Notes: a model not told the origin generated them from the letters alone. Positions 36,157 through 48,097 are shown, numbered from the stretch's first letter. The stretch is 64,000 nucleotides of DNA from Brachionus koreanus (GCA_016987375.1 PJRA01000509.1:1346295-1410294); one strand, 5' to 3'. Numbers and translations are program-made.

Positions 36157-37575
36157 TTTTTATTATTATTATTATATTTTATTTATTTGAGGAAAACCCT
36201 CAGGCTACTCAGAATGGAACAACGTCCTTCTTTTTAGCCTAACGATTATTAAAAAGGATCACAAATTGATCAAATGTGTTTAGAGTAGAAATCAATAATA
36301 AAATAAAAAACATAAAAAGCCTAAATAAATATAAAGATTAGCGTTTGTTTTTGGATAAGCGTATTGACCCAGAACTATCTTCCATTTAGGAAAATATTAA
36401 AATTTTCGAACAAAGAATTAAACTTGGGATTGTTATTCGTTTCGTACAACATGAATTCGTTAAGATCTGAGTTTAGCTGTGCATGGTTTTCGCGTCTGAT
36501 GAAAAAACTTTTGAGAAGTGAATGAGTTCTGTTTGATGTAAGGTCGATCCGTAACTTTTCGTGAATGTGGGTTATTCTTGTCCTGATCGGAAAGAACTTA
36601 ATGTGTCTGAGGGCTTTGGTTTGAAGTTTTTGGATTTCTGGTAAAATTTTCTGGGTTGCACTTGACAGAGGAATAAAAGCGTAGTCAAAAATTGAACGAA
36701 TAAAATTCTTGTAAATAATTCTGCAAAGTTCGATGCCATTTTTTAGTTTCAAACCTCTAACTCTACTGATTAAGTTTATCTTGGACGTGGCTCTTGAGAT
36801 GATGCTTTCAAATAGTTTTTTAAAGCAGAGCTTCGGATCAAATTGGATACCTAGAAAAGTCGGGTATGGTTCAAGTGGAATTAAAGTTCCGTCTAGGATA
36901 AGTTTAAGTCTGTATTTCGATTCATAGTTAGAACGATGACCTGCTGTTGTGAACACGGTATGAATTGTTTTGCTTGAATTGATGACTAAACCCCATTTTT
37001 TGCAGTAAGTAGAGATGAAGTTTATTACTCGATTGAGTGTTTTTTCAATGACTTTTAAGGAAGCACTTGAGAACCAAATACATAAATCGTCTGCAAAAAG
37101 GGCTTTTTGGACTTCTTTCGGAATAACTTCGGCAATGTCGCTAAAAAATAACGCGAATAGAGTTGGTGATAAACAACTACCTTGTGGCACTCCATTTAAG
37201 ATAGGAAATTCATCCGAAAATGAATTATTAACTGATACAAGAAATTTCCTGTTGGTTAAAAATTGTTTGATCCAGATAAAAAGGTAGTGGTTGAGACCAA
37301 GTTTTTGAATTTTGTAGAGAATGCCTTGATGTGATGCCTTGTCAAAGGCCTTTTCAAGATCGAATAATACAGCGCCCGTGTAATATTTTTTACTAAAGCT
37401 GGAAATAACTGATTGACTTAGTCTAAAAATATGGTCTTGAGTGCTCATTTTTTTCCTAAAGCCAGATTGGCACGTCGGTAAAATGTTTTTCGATTCAATC
37501 CATTTTTGGATCTTGTTATTGATAATTTGTGTGATAATAAAGGCAATTTTTTTATTAGTACTAAGTTTAAAAAAA
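36157..37575 (-). mobile_element. 5'-truncated LINE with reverse transcriptase domain
   Basis: An open frame from about 37575 to 36375 encodes the reverse transcriptase of a Jockey/BS-like non-LTR retrotransposon. It reads IINNKIQKWIESKNILPTCQSGFRK, then GAVLFDLEKAFDKASH (first catalytic Asp), LNGVPQGSCLSPTLFALFFSDI, ALFADDLCIWF (the F-A-D-D catalytic pair), LGIQFDPKL and FIRSIFDYAFIPLS. The frame stays open upstream of the first ATG (37448) to a poly-T stretch at about 37569-37581, so the copy lacks its 5' half, including the endonuclease. Downstream is about 200 bp of 3' sequence ending in an ATA/AAT-rich tail at about 36157-36180. The uninterrupted frame suggests a fairly young insertion. 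It ends about 100 bp from the 3' end of the FG-GAP gene. Confidence 0.85.
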
Positions 37576-37675
37576 AAAAAACAGGAAATTAAAATTAGTG
37601 AAAATTAAACAAATATTAGTAGAATGAATTTATTTTAGCATAAAAATAACTAAAATCATAAAATTATTTAAATAA

Positions 37676-38995
37676 TCAAATTAACTTTTTGTATCGAGGT
37701 TGTCGATGTTTAATATTATCCAATGTATAAATGTAGCATGTATTATTTTCATAAATGGGAATTAAAAACTCATTTATTCCATCACCGTCTAAATCAGCAA
37801 TGCTTGTTCCACCAACTGTGTATCCTGAATAGAGCTTGGACCAAATCAAATTATACTGAACTGGATTTGTGTCTAAAGGCTCGAACAAATAAGCTTTTTC
37901 GGCACCATCACCACTTACTAAAATATATGGTCGTGAAGTTTTTTCTTCTCGCAAATTAGGATAAAAGGCTTTGGCTCCCCCGGGCGCGGCTTGCTGAATT
38001 CCTGTTTTAAGAACTGGAAATTTATTATAAATCAAATGATAGCTCCACTCAGATTTTCTAATATCACTACCCTCCATTCTGTAATAAAATAGTCTACCTT
38101 CTGGCTTATCTTTATTTCCTTGGTGATTGGTAGCCAAGATTTCTTTACTTCCATTTTTATCCAAATCAACCACTTTTACCTCAAACAATTTTCCTACTTC
38201 CGAATCAATTGTCTTTACCTTTACATTACCATTAATAAAGCTATTATTTGGCTCATCTGAATAAATCAAATTTATTTTGGATATGAAAAAGCCGGCTGCT
38301 ATTATCTCAAAGCGGCCATCATTGTCCAAATCATCCACATCAAAAAAAATATCACAAGCATCATTTAAAATTACTTTTTCCGTATAGATTTTGGATTCAG
38401 GGTCCAAAATAAATGCTACTAATTGAGTTAGCGTTTTACCAATCAATGGTTTATAGCTTCTACAAGTTAGAATATCGGTTTTATTATCACCAGAAACATC
38501 GACAAGTTTGACACGATGATAAAACCACTTTATTTTGCCTTGTGAGTTAAGTGTTATTTCATATGGAGGATTTTGGGTCACTTGTGATCTATCCTTGCTC
38601 GTAAAATGATAAAAATAGATTCCGCCGTTTTCTTTTGTTGGCACCAAAAATCCTCCAGGAACAATCAGTCCACCATATTGATCAGTACCATCGTCCAAAA
38701 GCGATTCATTAGTGTAACTAATTTCGTTTGGCCATACTAAATTTTTATTGTCCAATTTTGTTGGATTGTTTGTTCCATTTAGATTAAAATAAGAGTAATA
38801 CGAAACAAAGTCTGGGCTAAATGGTGCTCCATTGAATGAACTAATGGCCAAGTGATATTTGTTTTGTTGCAATGAGGGAATAAAAGTGGAAAATGCCGGC
38901 TTTTCTAAACTAATTGTTTTTACCAATTTGGGCATGTAAATTGCCCGGCTCACGTTTATTATTACACAGAATATCAAAATTACTTGTTTAATCAT
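37676..38995 (-). CDS. Secreted FG-GAP/VCBS-type repeat protein
   Basis: A 439-residue single-exon protein. Residues 1-18 are a signal peptide (MIKQVILIFCVIINVSRA). The body has repeats of the FG-GAP kind with calcium-loop motifs: DVSGDNKTD at about 165, DVDDLDNDGRFE at about 220, DLDKNGSKE at about 280 and DLDGDGINE at about 400, each followed by a hydrophobic beta strand. Such repeats build a beta-propeller as in integrin alpha chains and secreted bacterial proteins. No transmembrane helix or catalytic motif is visible, so a secreted binding protein is most likely. Function is unknown. It starts with its own ATG 195 bp from the end of the next minus-strand gene, with which it forms a tandem. 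Confidence 0.75.
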   Translation of the reverse strand: MIKQVILIFCVIINVSRAIYMPKLVKTISLEKPAFSTFIPSLQQNKYHLAISSFNGAPFSPDFVSYYSYFNLNGTNNPTKLDNKNLVWPNEISYTNESLLDDGTDQYGGLIVPGGFLVPTKENGGIYFYHFTSKDRSQVTQNPPYEITLNSQGKIKWFYHRVKLVDVSGDNKTDILTCRSYKPLIGKTLTQLVAFILDPESKIYTEKVILNDACDIFFDVDDLDNDGRFEIIAAGFFISKINLIYSDEPNNSFINGNVKVKTIDSEVGKLFEVKVVDLDKNGSKEILATNHQGNKDKPEGRLFYYRMEGSDIRKSEWSYHLIYNKFPVLKTGIQQAAPGGAKAFYPNLREEKTSRPYILVSGDGAEKAYLFEPLDTNPVQYNLIWSKLYSGYTVGGTSIADLDGDGINEFLIPIYENNTCYIYTLDNIKHRQPRYKKLI

Positions 38996-39189
38996 TTTTA
39001 TTCTCTTTTTTTCTTTTTTTTTTTCTATATGATGATTTAAGTATGCATTGAAAATTATCTAATCGCGTGAGAATCGTTGTCACTTGATTTAAACAAAAAC
39101 AACAACAACAACAATCAAAAAAATTAATTTATTAATTTAAAAAAAAAATATTTTAAAATATAAAAATTAAAAAAAAAAAGTAAGTAGAA

Positions 39190-39969
39190 TTAAACTTTCA
39201 CGCATCTTTTGAATCTAATTTTTTCGAAACGAGTTTCGAGCTCTCTTTTTTTTACTTGTGCATTAATCATGTGACTTTTTCTAATAAGTTCTCTAATATT
39301 GTCGGGCATTTTCGATTGACTTTGGGCTATTTTGTATTGTGGTGAAATATCAAATTTTTCTATCTGATCGAACAGAGCATTGCTGCAATTAGGCACTGGG
39401 CTATTCAAAAATTTAATATTATCTTTTTTGAAGTAAATTTTCTTCCTTAAATCCTTGAGATCTGTGAAAAAATTTTCTGACGGAATTTGCTTGTCCAATT
39501 TTATTCGAACAAGTTGATTGCTTTGATTAGAAGACTTGCGTCGTTGTAGAAAATCACTACTAAAGTCTGTATTCGACGGAGATGTACTAAAAGGTACGGA
39601 AAAATTGCTGGAATCAATAAAATTATTTTCAACTAAATTTTCAATATTTTTTTCTCGTTTGTACTTGAACTTTTCGTGAAGCAGCACAGTAATTAGCCCG
39701 GTGCGAGCACTCGACTTGCTCTGAAGGGTCTGCGCGGCCGTTTTAGTCGACTGAGGCGAACACTGCTCGCACTTATCCAGATGCATTTCAATACAATTAC
39801 GGCAAATTATTCCGCTGAAACGAACCGGATTTTTCAATTCATTTTCGTCGGCGTTTGTATCTGGCAAATTCATTAGTTTGACTATGTTCACTTTTTGTTT
39901 TGGACCTCTTACATAGTACTGGTCAATTATGTTGTTTATTTCGTATCCTGTGAGACTAGTCGCGAGCAT
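39190..39969 (-). CDS. Unrecognised protein with paired Cys motifs
   Basis: A 259-residue single-exon protein that I do not recognise. The N-terminus has YEINNIIDQYYVRGPKQK. At about residues 55-73 it has C-R-N-C-(x)8-C-E-Q-C, two C-x2-C pairs with a His between them that could bind zinc. The middle is Ser/Asn-rich and probably disordered (TSPSNTDFSSDFLQRRKSSNQ). The C-terminal third is basic with a helical KKRELETRFEKIRFKR end. There is no signal peptide or membrane segment. The first 300 bases of the gene are less AT-rich than its end, which supports coding. The role is unknown. Confidence 0.6.
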   Translation of the reverse strand: MLATSLTGYEINNIIDQYYVRGPKQKVNIVKLMNLPDTNADENELKNPVRFSGIICRNCIEMHLDKCEQCSPQSTKTAAQTLQSKSSARTGLITVLLHEKFKYKREKNIENLVENNFIDSSNFSVPFSTSPSNTDFSSDFLQRRKSSNQSNQLVRIKLDKQIPSENFFTDLKDLRKKIYFKKDNIKFLNSPVPNCSNALFDQIEKFDISPQYKIAQSQSKMPDNIRELIRKSHMINAQVKKRELETRFEKIRFKRCVKV

Positions 39970-42553
39970 TTTTGATCATGTTTTTCTAGATACAAATGTG
40001 CTTGGGTGAATTTTAGTTAATTAATTGGAGAGCTGAACTTGTGCTTTGATTTTACCAATACCAAAGTGAAATAAATGTGTTTGTGGAGCAAAAATCGACA
40101 ATTAAATTAAAATATTTCCGTTTAGAAGCAAGCTGATTACAGTTTTGAATTAAAATCTGAACAAAAAATCAACATTTAAATCCTTAGAAATGACATTTGT
40201 TGCTGTAAGTCTTGAAAAAATATACAGGTGAGTTAACATTAGAAGAAATGTTGACAAAATTTAAAATTTAGATAGAGCTTCAATTGAATTTTCAAATAAA
40301 TTCACTCACTGATTTAAAAAAAAAAAAACTCTAAACTGCTAATTCCACTTGAGTCTTCAAGTATTAACAGAGTCTCTTTTAGAACTAAAAATACATTAAA
40401 GCTTAAAATTTTAATTAGAATAACTTTTTCATAATTTATCGGAAATGAGAATTAAATAAGCGATTTAGCTATTTTTTTATTGGTAAAAATTAGAAAATTT
40501 CATTGACGTTTAGACTCTATTAGATCCAGATGGTTTTATTTTAAATGATGGTGTGATAGAATTTTACCAATTTTTCCCTCTCTGTAAAATTTAAAAAAAC
40601 ACTTTTAGAAAAAATCATTAAATACATAAATTTATTAATTAGTTTACTTAGATATGGTACTTCTTGTTTTAAAAATTGACTTAATAAGTTAATCAAAAAC
40701 TTTCGTTATTGTTGTTGTTATTCTTTAATTTTTACCTTTGAAAAACCAACATCGTTTGACTAAATGGTTTGTACTTATATAAACTAATTAGAAAATATGC
40801 TAATAATTCAACCAGTCCGAATCACTAAAAGATTTTTGTTGTTTAAAAAAAATTTTTGAAATATTTTTACTGCACTGATTAAATAAAAAAAGAATAATTT
40901 TATTTTAACAAAATTTAATTTTGTTTGCTTAATTTTTAAATCAAAATAAGTTATTTTAAAAATGAAAATTTTAATTTCAAGCTTAAATAAATGATGAAAA
41001 TTCTTCTTAAACAAATATTTTATTATACATTCAATAAATTATTTACAACAAAAAAATTTAATTGATTTTATTTGAATAATCTTTTCATTTAAATAAAAAA
41101 GAGTTTCAGTTTGACCAAGTTCACTAACTAGTTACTAAGTTAGATTTTTATTTTGTTCTTTTTCCATTAATGCAAATAAATTTGCTTGTACATTCACTAG
41201 GAAACTAAAATTCAAAATTAACCAAAGCTGAATTTTTAGATTTTAGTTAGAAAAACCTTATCTTATTTCATTAAAAATTAGAGTTTTTAAATTTAGTACT
41301 TTTTGATAGATGTTTTTAATAATTATAAATAAATTTTCAAGAAATTTTGGAATTTAAGAAGAAAATTTTTTTTTTAAAAATTTTACTTCTTTAAATTAAA
41401 ACTAAATTCAGAGATTAATACTGTGTTTGTCAAAATTTTAAAATTTTTTATACTACAATGATGTTAGCATAAAAATGAACGAAAACTTACAAATCTTTTA
41501 AACTAATACAAATAATACAGTATAATTTAATAGCTAAAATTAAAAATAATTTTTAATTTTGAAAAAAATACAGCTGAAATACTAATTCAAAAAAATTCTT
41601 TAAATATTGTTTTATTGTTGCTAATAAAGAAAAAATGTCATTACTTTACTAACATTTATTGAAATTTAAATTTAATCAAATAGAAACAATAATACATAAT
41701 CAGCTAAATATATAAAATCAATTTGATCTGTTTGATTAAGTAAAAAAAATTTAAAATTTTAAATAAATTTATCAATGTTTTTGTTTTTTAAATTAATATT
41801 TTATTTTTATTTATTTTTTTGTAAGAATCTTCATTTTAAACATTAAAATAAATGAAGTTTTAATCATTTCACTCTGATATGATATATCGATTTACCTTTA
41901 AACAATAAATATTAAAATGAAATTGTTTTTTTAGACATGATGAAAGCAATTAAAAATTAACAAATGTATCTTAGAAAAGTCAAAATCCTTAGTTTGTTGG
42001 CGTTTTAAATTTTTTTGTTTATTTTTTTAACTTTACATCGTTTTCAAGGCGTTAACTTAAATAACAAATAAATTTAATTGAGTTGTCTGTTTAGTTGTCT
42101 GTCAGGATTAAATAATACTATGAATTTTAATACTTTTTAATTTAAAACATTTTTAAGGAAAAAAAAACTAATTCTATCAGCTTATACTAATTTATTTTCT
42201 AATACCATTATCAATATTGAAGCTAAGACATGATTTTTTGTTTATCTGTTTTGCTTTGGCTCTTTAAAAGAATAAAATAAATAATATAGAATTCTAAAAT
42301 ATTTTTCTAAAAAAATAAAACTATGACAATATGAATTTTTTTTTTGAATTTTTAAAATCAGACACTTTTAATTTGGCTTAAGGGGCAGTATCAAAAAATA
42401 GAGTAATATAAAAATGATATCAGATTTAAAGTTTTTACTAAAAATTTTATTTAGTTTAAACTGTTAGCAAAAATAATAATTCCCGAAGGCTTTGAGAAAA
42501 ATAACTTTTAACAAAAATAAGATATTTTCTTTAAATAAACAATTTTTAAATTA
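39970..42553. other. Intergenic AT-rich region
   Basis: About 2.6 kb with stops in all frames. The one small open frame (near 40808-41014, minus) is Phe/Lys low complexity. Nothing else seen. Confidence 0.5.
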
Positions 42554-43949
42554 TTATTTTTTTGCTGATAAATTAAACATAGAAAAGTAAGAATCGTTGG
42601 TAATTTCTCGGTCAATTTGAAGAAAACTAGGAAGAATAATATCGTTATCAGCTGTTCTAAACGATAAAATAATGAGTCCACGACAACTTGGATTACATGG
42701 CTCTTCATAGATATCAAGTCTGTAGTAACGGTGGCCCCATATAAAGCAACGTCGGCGTTGATAAATTGTGTAATGGTTTGAATCAATTGTTTTAGATAAA
42801 ATCTAAATTAAAATTTTGAATTTTCTTTTCATTAATTTCAAAAAAATTTACAGCATATTCTCTTCGATCTATTTGAGTTCTAGTTTCATTGGGCAATCCA
42901 TCTTCATATGTTCGAATGGCATACGAATAAGACCAGTTGCCTCCTTTTCCACTCTTTCTAATCCTTACTTGAATCGAGTCTGAAGTGGAAACCAAATAAT
43001 TGTGAACCACAGTCAGTTCTTCAAAGTTGGGAAAAAAAGATTCATCTGGTAGTTGTTTGACCAGAAATTTTCTCTTTCTGTTTCCAGCATCGAAGCCCTT
43101 CAAATTCAAGCCAACTCTTTCGCACACAGTCTGCAATGCTTTGGTTACTTTAGTGTCAAAAACAGTGCTGTTGCCGATTACATCCATGCATGGATGACCA
43201 ACCCATGTTTTGGCACATCTTTCGTCCAACTCACGAGCTAATTCAATTGATTCAGTTCGAGTATTATTATTTTCCAAGGTGTAAAATTGCTCAGCTCCAT
43301 TAGCTGCAGTGACTAAGTGAATTATTTGATCGTATCTGTTGTCTCTTAGATCTACCTCGTTCCAATTTGGATTACGCATTTTCAATACTTCCCATTCGTG
43401 AGGTTCAATGTAAGAAATCGGATCCATGGCACCTCGGTCATAGATTATAATTACATTTTTGCTATTTGCATAGTTTTTAGCTGTTTCATTGATTGTATCC
43501 TCTATTTGTAGTAGGGTTTTGAGCAAATTTTCTTGAAAGTCAAGTTTTCCATTTTCGTCCAATTCGGCGAAAAAGATACCGGAAGACAAAAGAGTGGTGG
43601 CAGTCTCTGGAACACACAGCACTTTCCAGCCAATATTCTCAAAAAATGTTTTAATGCGATTAATGGATGTGGTTTTACCAGCACAAGGTCCGCCAGTGAA
43701 AACAACTCTGTGTATTCTTTTCTCATCATCAGATCCGTTCTGATTTTGGTCTTCTAGTTTATCTGAAAATGAAGCTTTTGTTGAATTTTCTTGACCGTCT
43801 ATTTTCTTTTTTAGTCCATTGTTATTAATTTCTGATGTATTAACTAGACGTCCGTTATTGGTCTTGAGTATGTTGGAAATGGATTTAGTATGATGAATAA
43901 GCTTCTCATACTTGTTTTCCACGCACAAATTTTCCAATTTTGAATCCAT
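42554..43949 (-). CDS. TTD14-like P-loop/CYTH protein, copy B
   Basis: Two exons, 43949-42852 and 42802-42554 (phase 0, 49-bp intron), give 448 residues. The start is MDSKLENLCVENK; an upstream in-frame ATG 27 bases earlier exists but gives an unconserved extension. Key motifs: Walker [16 protein letters not shown] at about 95, [123 protein letters not shown] and QIDRREYA. Exon 2 has SKTIDSNHYTIYQRRRCF and [14 protein letters not shown]. The only intron sits at exactly the same codon and phase as intron 4 of copy A (REYA|), while copy A's other three introns are absent. Both copies look functional. This copy has the WxYSYAIR strand closer to the family consensus. Confidence 0.92.
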
Positions 43950-44851
43950 TTTATTTGGTCGCGAAAAAATCAACACAATTAATCACACCTATGCACTTAA
44001 TTTTCAAGTCTTTAAAAAAAAAATTAAAAAAAAACATGCTCCATTTTTATTTTTTGTTTTAAAGATCGACAGTGTTAAAAAAACATTAATAATGAATTAA
44101 AATTTCAAAACTTTCTCAAGAAAACTTTCGCAATAAACTTAAAATATGTGTCTGAATTAGTAACTAGCATTGAAATTTTTATTTAAAAAAAAACTTTCAG
44201 ATATGAGTCAAATTAGCTTATTGTATTTTATTAAAAAAATATTTTTTGTTGTATTTATATTAATTGTAAAATTGAAAACAGAATTTTTTTTGATATGATA
44301 AAATTTAATAATCAGCATTTAATAATAGATCTATTTGATTCAAGTCATAAGCTTGACCAGAAAAATGCCACGATATTAATTTTTGATTCTTAGAATCAAA
44401 AGATTTCTTAAAACTTATCTTTTAAAAAATTTAAAGGTTTCTTATCTCATAAATGATATGGAACGCAAATAAGAATTTATTTATTTAAACAGGCTCAATT
44501 AATTAATATATCAGGCAAAAACTCAAAGTGAACCTAGTTTTATTAGTGAATAATGAATTTGAATTTATTTTGAACGCATTTAAAATAAAAAAAAATTTAG
44601 GATTTTTAAAAAATTAAATTTTATCTAAGCGAATAAATCTTTGCTGAAAACAAGTGAAACATACCAATATTAAAATAAAATTAAATACAATTGTTGTCAA
44701 TTTTCACACCTGCTATCTTAATCTTTATATTTTGATCTTCTGATAATAATTCTGTAAACACTTGTTTTTATCATTTTTTATTTGAGCCTAAATATTTTTA
44801 GCCACTTTTTACTTTATCTTGAAAAGTTATTTAAATAGTTTTTTTATCATA

Positions 44852-44874
44852 ATATATATATATATATATATATA
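44852..44874. repeat. (TA)n microsatellite
   Basis: About a dozen uninterrupted TA units in otherwise mixed AT-rich DNA. Confidence 0.8.
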
Positions 44875-45493
44875 TTTTTATGTTTTTTTTTTAAATAACG
44901 TAACTTAACATTGAATTTATATTAATATTTAAAAGTCTCAAGTGTGAAATGTTATTAATTAACAATTAAAGAATTCAAAAATAAAATTTTTTTCCCATCT
45001 TAATTAGCTGTCAAGATTTTTTCAATTTATTTCACAAATTTCATAATGAAAATTTTAAAAATTTTAAACATTTATTTTCCTCAAGTTACGCTTAATTTAA
45101 AATTTTCATTTTATTTATTTCTAATCAAATTGAGCCTTAAAGGCAATTTAAATTTTATTATTAAAATTTAGATTGCAAAATTACATACTTAAAAAATAGA
45201 CTTTTACTAAGTTATTCAAATATTAGAAAATTGAAAATTTTTTTGTTTTTGCCACAAATTTATACCTTCTGAGAAAATAAAAATATTCAGTAAATTAATC
45301 ATTCATTGAAATTTGACGAAAAATCACTCAATTTATTAGAATAACAATTATAAAACTCTTAAAATCTCTAACTCTCAATTTTTTTGAATATTTTTGGTTA
45401 TTGAAATGGCAATGGACAAATAAAAAAAATAAAGTAATAAAAAATTTTTAAAAAAAAAGGCTTAAGTGGTGACCATAAGACCACCTGGTAAGT

Positions 45494-45529
45494 GTTTAAC
45501 TATGATTCATAAAAAAAGCATAGTTAAAC
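45494..45529. repeat. Perfect 11-bp hairpin
   Basis: GTTTAACTATG and CATAGTTAAAC are exact reverse complements separated by 14 bases. A further GC-richer patch with AGTGGT and ACCACC half-sites lies just upstream at about 45464-45486, so this may be a decayed inverted-repeat element. Confidence 0.5.
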
Positions 45530-46153
45530 AAAAAAAATATTCATTAGAACAAAAGTTATAAAATTTTTCTATTTTTGTATTGGAAATTTAGTTTGATTTC
45601 ACATTGTTTTTTTAAAAAATTGAATTTTCAACCTAAAAAATAAAGGTTTTACACAGCTATTAACTTTTTTTTTATAATAACTTGCTTTCATTTATTTAAA
45701 TAGTGTTCTAAATAAAAATTTTTATTAAATTAAATTTTACTCACAAATTTTAATCAATAGATTGAAAAAAGAATTTTTATAATTTGAATGATTAATATCA
45801 GAAAACTTAAATAAACAAAATATTTAGAAATGAATAATTTTTTTATTGTTTGATGATTAATTTTATAGAAGTCTAATTGATCGATAAAAAATTTTAAAAA
45901 ATCAATTTGCTGACCTAGTATTTTTGCTATTCAGGCCATAACATACTATACGTCACGCTGATTTAGCAAATTCATGTTATGATATGAGAGAATTCATTTA
46001 AAAATCTCTCAAACAATTATTTATCTTTTAAATAATCAAGATAGAATATTTAAATTAAAAAATTTATTTTTTTTCTGATCAGTAGATTTTTATTTTTCTA
46101 GCTATTTAAACAAAAATGAAATTTTTTTAATCATTTGACCACTTCATAGATGT

Positions 46154-46609
46154 TTATGTGCTTAAAAATTGATATTTTGGATTAAATAATCCTAAAAGAC
46201 TCGGATTTTTATTATTAGAATTGTATAAGTGTAAATATTTCTTGAAACATTCGGCGGCTAATCTGTCACATCGGCACACGCCACTTTGACATTCTGTATT
46301 TGTAGATAAGCATGTTATTCTATTGTTTTCTGCTGTGTAGTCATAAGTTGAGAAATAAGTATAACAAAAAAAATTGCTTGTGTCTCTGTAGCATTGATCA
46401 TGGTTTTTACAACAATTATCGATGGCATCTACTGGATCTCCTTTTCCACCCATACCACAGTAATTTCCATATCCATCAAAATCAAATGCACTGCGGCCAG
46501 TTAAATATTCAACCATATTTTTAAACTGAAGCAAATTTCGGCTATATGGCGTGGCATATATAGAATTTAATGACAAAATAGCAAAAAAAATCACAAAGTA
46601 ACACTTCAT
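46154..46609 (-). CDS. Secreted phospholipase A2
   Basis: A 151-residue single-exon protein with a signal peptide (residues 1-19, MKCYFVIFFAILSLNSIYA). The enzyme hydrolyses the sn-2 acyl bond of phospholipids with calcium. Family features: QFKNMVEYLTGR start helix, the calcium loop YGNYCGMGGKG at about 47-57, the active-site helix DNCCKNHDQCY at about 64-74 with the catalytic His-Asp pair, and CRCDRLAAECF at about 112-122 with the second catalytic Asp. Ten Cys remain in the mature part. The first Cys of the usual YGCYCG is Asn here, so one disulfide is changed. A Lys/Asn-rich tail of about 25 residues follows. Probably an extracellular or digestive enzyme; nothing in the context points to a specific role. 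Confidence 0.9.
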   Translation of the reverse strand: MKCYFVIFFAILSLNSIYATPYSRNLLQFKNMVEYLTGRSAFDFDGYGNYCGMGGKGDPVDAIDNCCKNHDQCYRDTSNFFCYTYFSTYDYTAENNRITCLSTNTECQSGVCRCDRLAAECFKKYLHLYNSNNKNPSLLGLFNPKYQFLST

Positions 46610-48078
46610 TTTTAAATAATTAAATAGTTATAATTTTTACATTATTTTAAATTTTATATAATAAAAAATTTTTTTATGTGAGAGAAGCAAATGAATTAAT
46701 TTTATTCTCAAAATGATAAAAAGAAACATGATAACCATGCGTATTATATTAGACGTAGGTGTAATTTTTGATAATAAATGGGTGTATAAATACAATATTA
46801 GATAAAAAGTTCAGACAAATATGTTTAGATAATTTCATTTGTTTTATTTTCTCAATAAAAAATAAAACTTTCGCGACGGCATCAAATTTTAACTTTCAAA
46901 TCAAAAAGTTGACAGTGGTGAATCACTTTCTTTGTTTTAGATAAATGTGACTTTTTAAAGTGCTCTCAAGACCCATAAGCAGAAAATTCGAACCCTGTAA
47001 TTTATAGATATTACTTTAAATTCTCGAGAATCACAAAGAGACTTTAATTTATTATGTGTTACTTAATAGAGCTGATCAAGAATCAATGAAAATTTAGAAA
47101 TAAATAACATACTATTATAAATTTTTAGTTGAATAATAATATTTGTGTTACTATTCACTAGTTAGTATATAAAAGAGCTGATAATTTCAGTTTTTTTTCA
47201 ATCAAATATTTCAAGAAATTTTGAAATATAGCATTTATTTTTGTCAATTGATTCCTTAGCCATTATGTAAATTTTCGGATTAAAGAATCAAATTTTCTTT
47301 AAAAAGAGAGCCTATTTCATTCATAAAACGAAACCATTATTTTTAGCTTGTTTTTCCTATTTTGTGTTTTTTAATTGAAAATATGTTTAAAATAGTTTTA
47401 ATGAGTGATGACTTTTTTCAAGGGATAGTTATAAAATCTACATAATTCAAGAAAGATTTATTTATATATAAGTCAGCTTAAAAGGATTCTAGTGATAAAA
47501 ATGAAAATTTGTATAAATTTCTTAAGAAATTTCTAAATAGACATGATTAAATTTCTTTAATACTGCTTCATTAATTGAAAATTTTTTTTAAAATTTAAAA
47601 TATTCCAAAAAACCATCATGATTTTAGCTCCAATTAAAACCTCAAATGAAACCCTTAGGAATTAATTTAAAAAATTAAATTAAGCATTTTCATAAGGGTA
47701 ACTGGATTTTGGAAGCGAATCCATCGCCTAGTTTAGCAAATATATAATTTTTTATTGATTAAAATTTTCTTTTGAAATGCAATCATGCTAAGTTTGGCCA
47801 AAGAAATAATTAAAAAGTCTTTTTTTGAGAATCAATGGATGTGTAGTAATGATGCTAAATTTTCTTGAACGATACCCAAAATGAAACTAGAAAGCTTGGA
47901 TATGATGAAATTATCAAAATGAAATTAAATTTTTCAAGATATAAAAATTTATGATTTTTAGGAAATTTTAATTTTTATTTCTAACTTTAAAGATATCCTA
48001 TGACTAAAAAGTTTTAATATTTAAAAAGAAAAGTAATAATTTTTAAAGTTTCTCCAAAAGGTATTATCAAAAATATAC

Positions 48079-48097
48079 TTCCTAACTAACTAACTAA
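48079..48097. repeat. CTAA tetranucleotide repeat
   Basis: Four to five tandem CTAA units (ctaactaactaactaac). Short and probably of no functional weight. Confidence 0.6.

Larger units (their letters stand above)
43950..46153. other. Intergenic region with microsatellite and hairpin
   Basis: AT-rich, no gene supported. It contains a (TA)n tract at about 44852-44874 and a perfect hairpin at 45494-45529. Confidence 0.5.

Noticed and set aside
37015..37287. Plus-strand open frames opposite the LINE
   Set aside because: Complement of the reverse transcriptase coding frame containing FADD; no independent features.
42508..42786. Minus-strand frame overlapping the last exon of TTD14 copy B
   Set aside because: It is another frame over the exon; the correct frame reads TIDSNHYTIYQ and [11 protein letters not shown] as in copy A.
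47166..47192. TATATAAAAG followed by TCAGTT, like a core promoter
   Set aside because: TATA-like strings are common in this AT-rich DNA and no transcript-like open frame follows within several hundred bases.
48079..48097. CTAA repeat considered as the start of a larger tandem array or CRISPR-like structure
   Set aside because: Only four to five tetranucleotide units, no spacers and a eukaryotic context.
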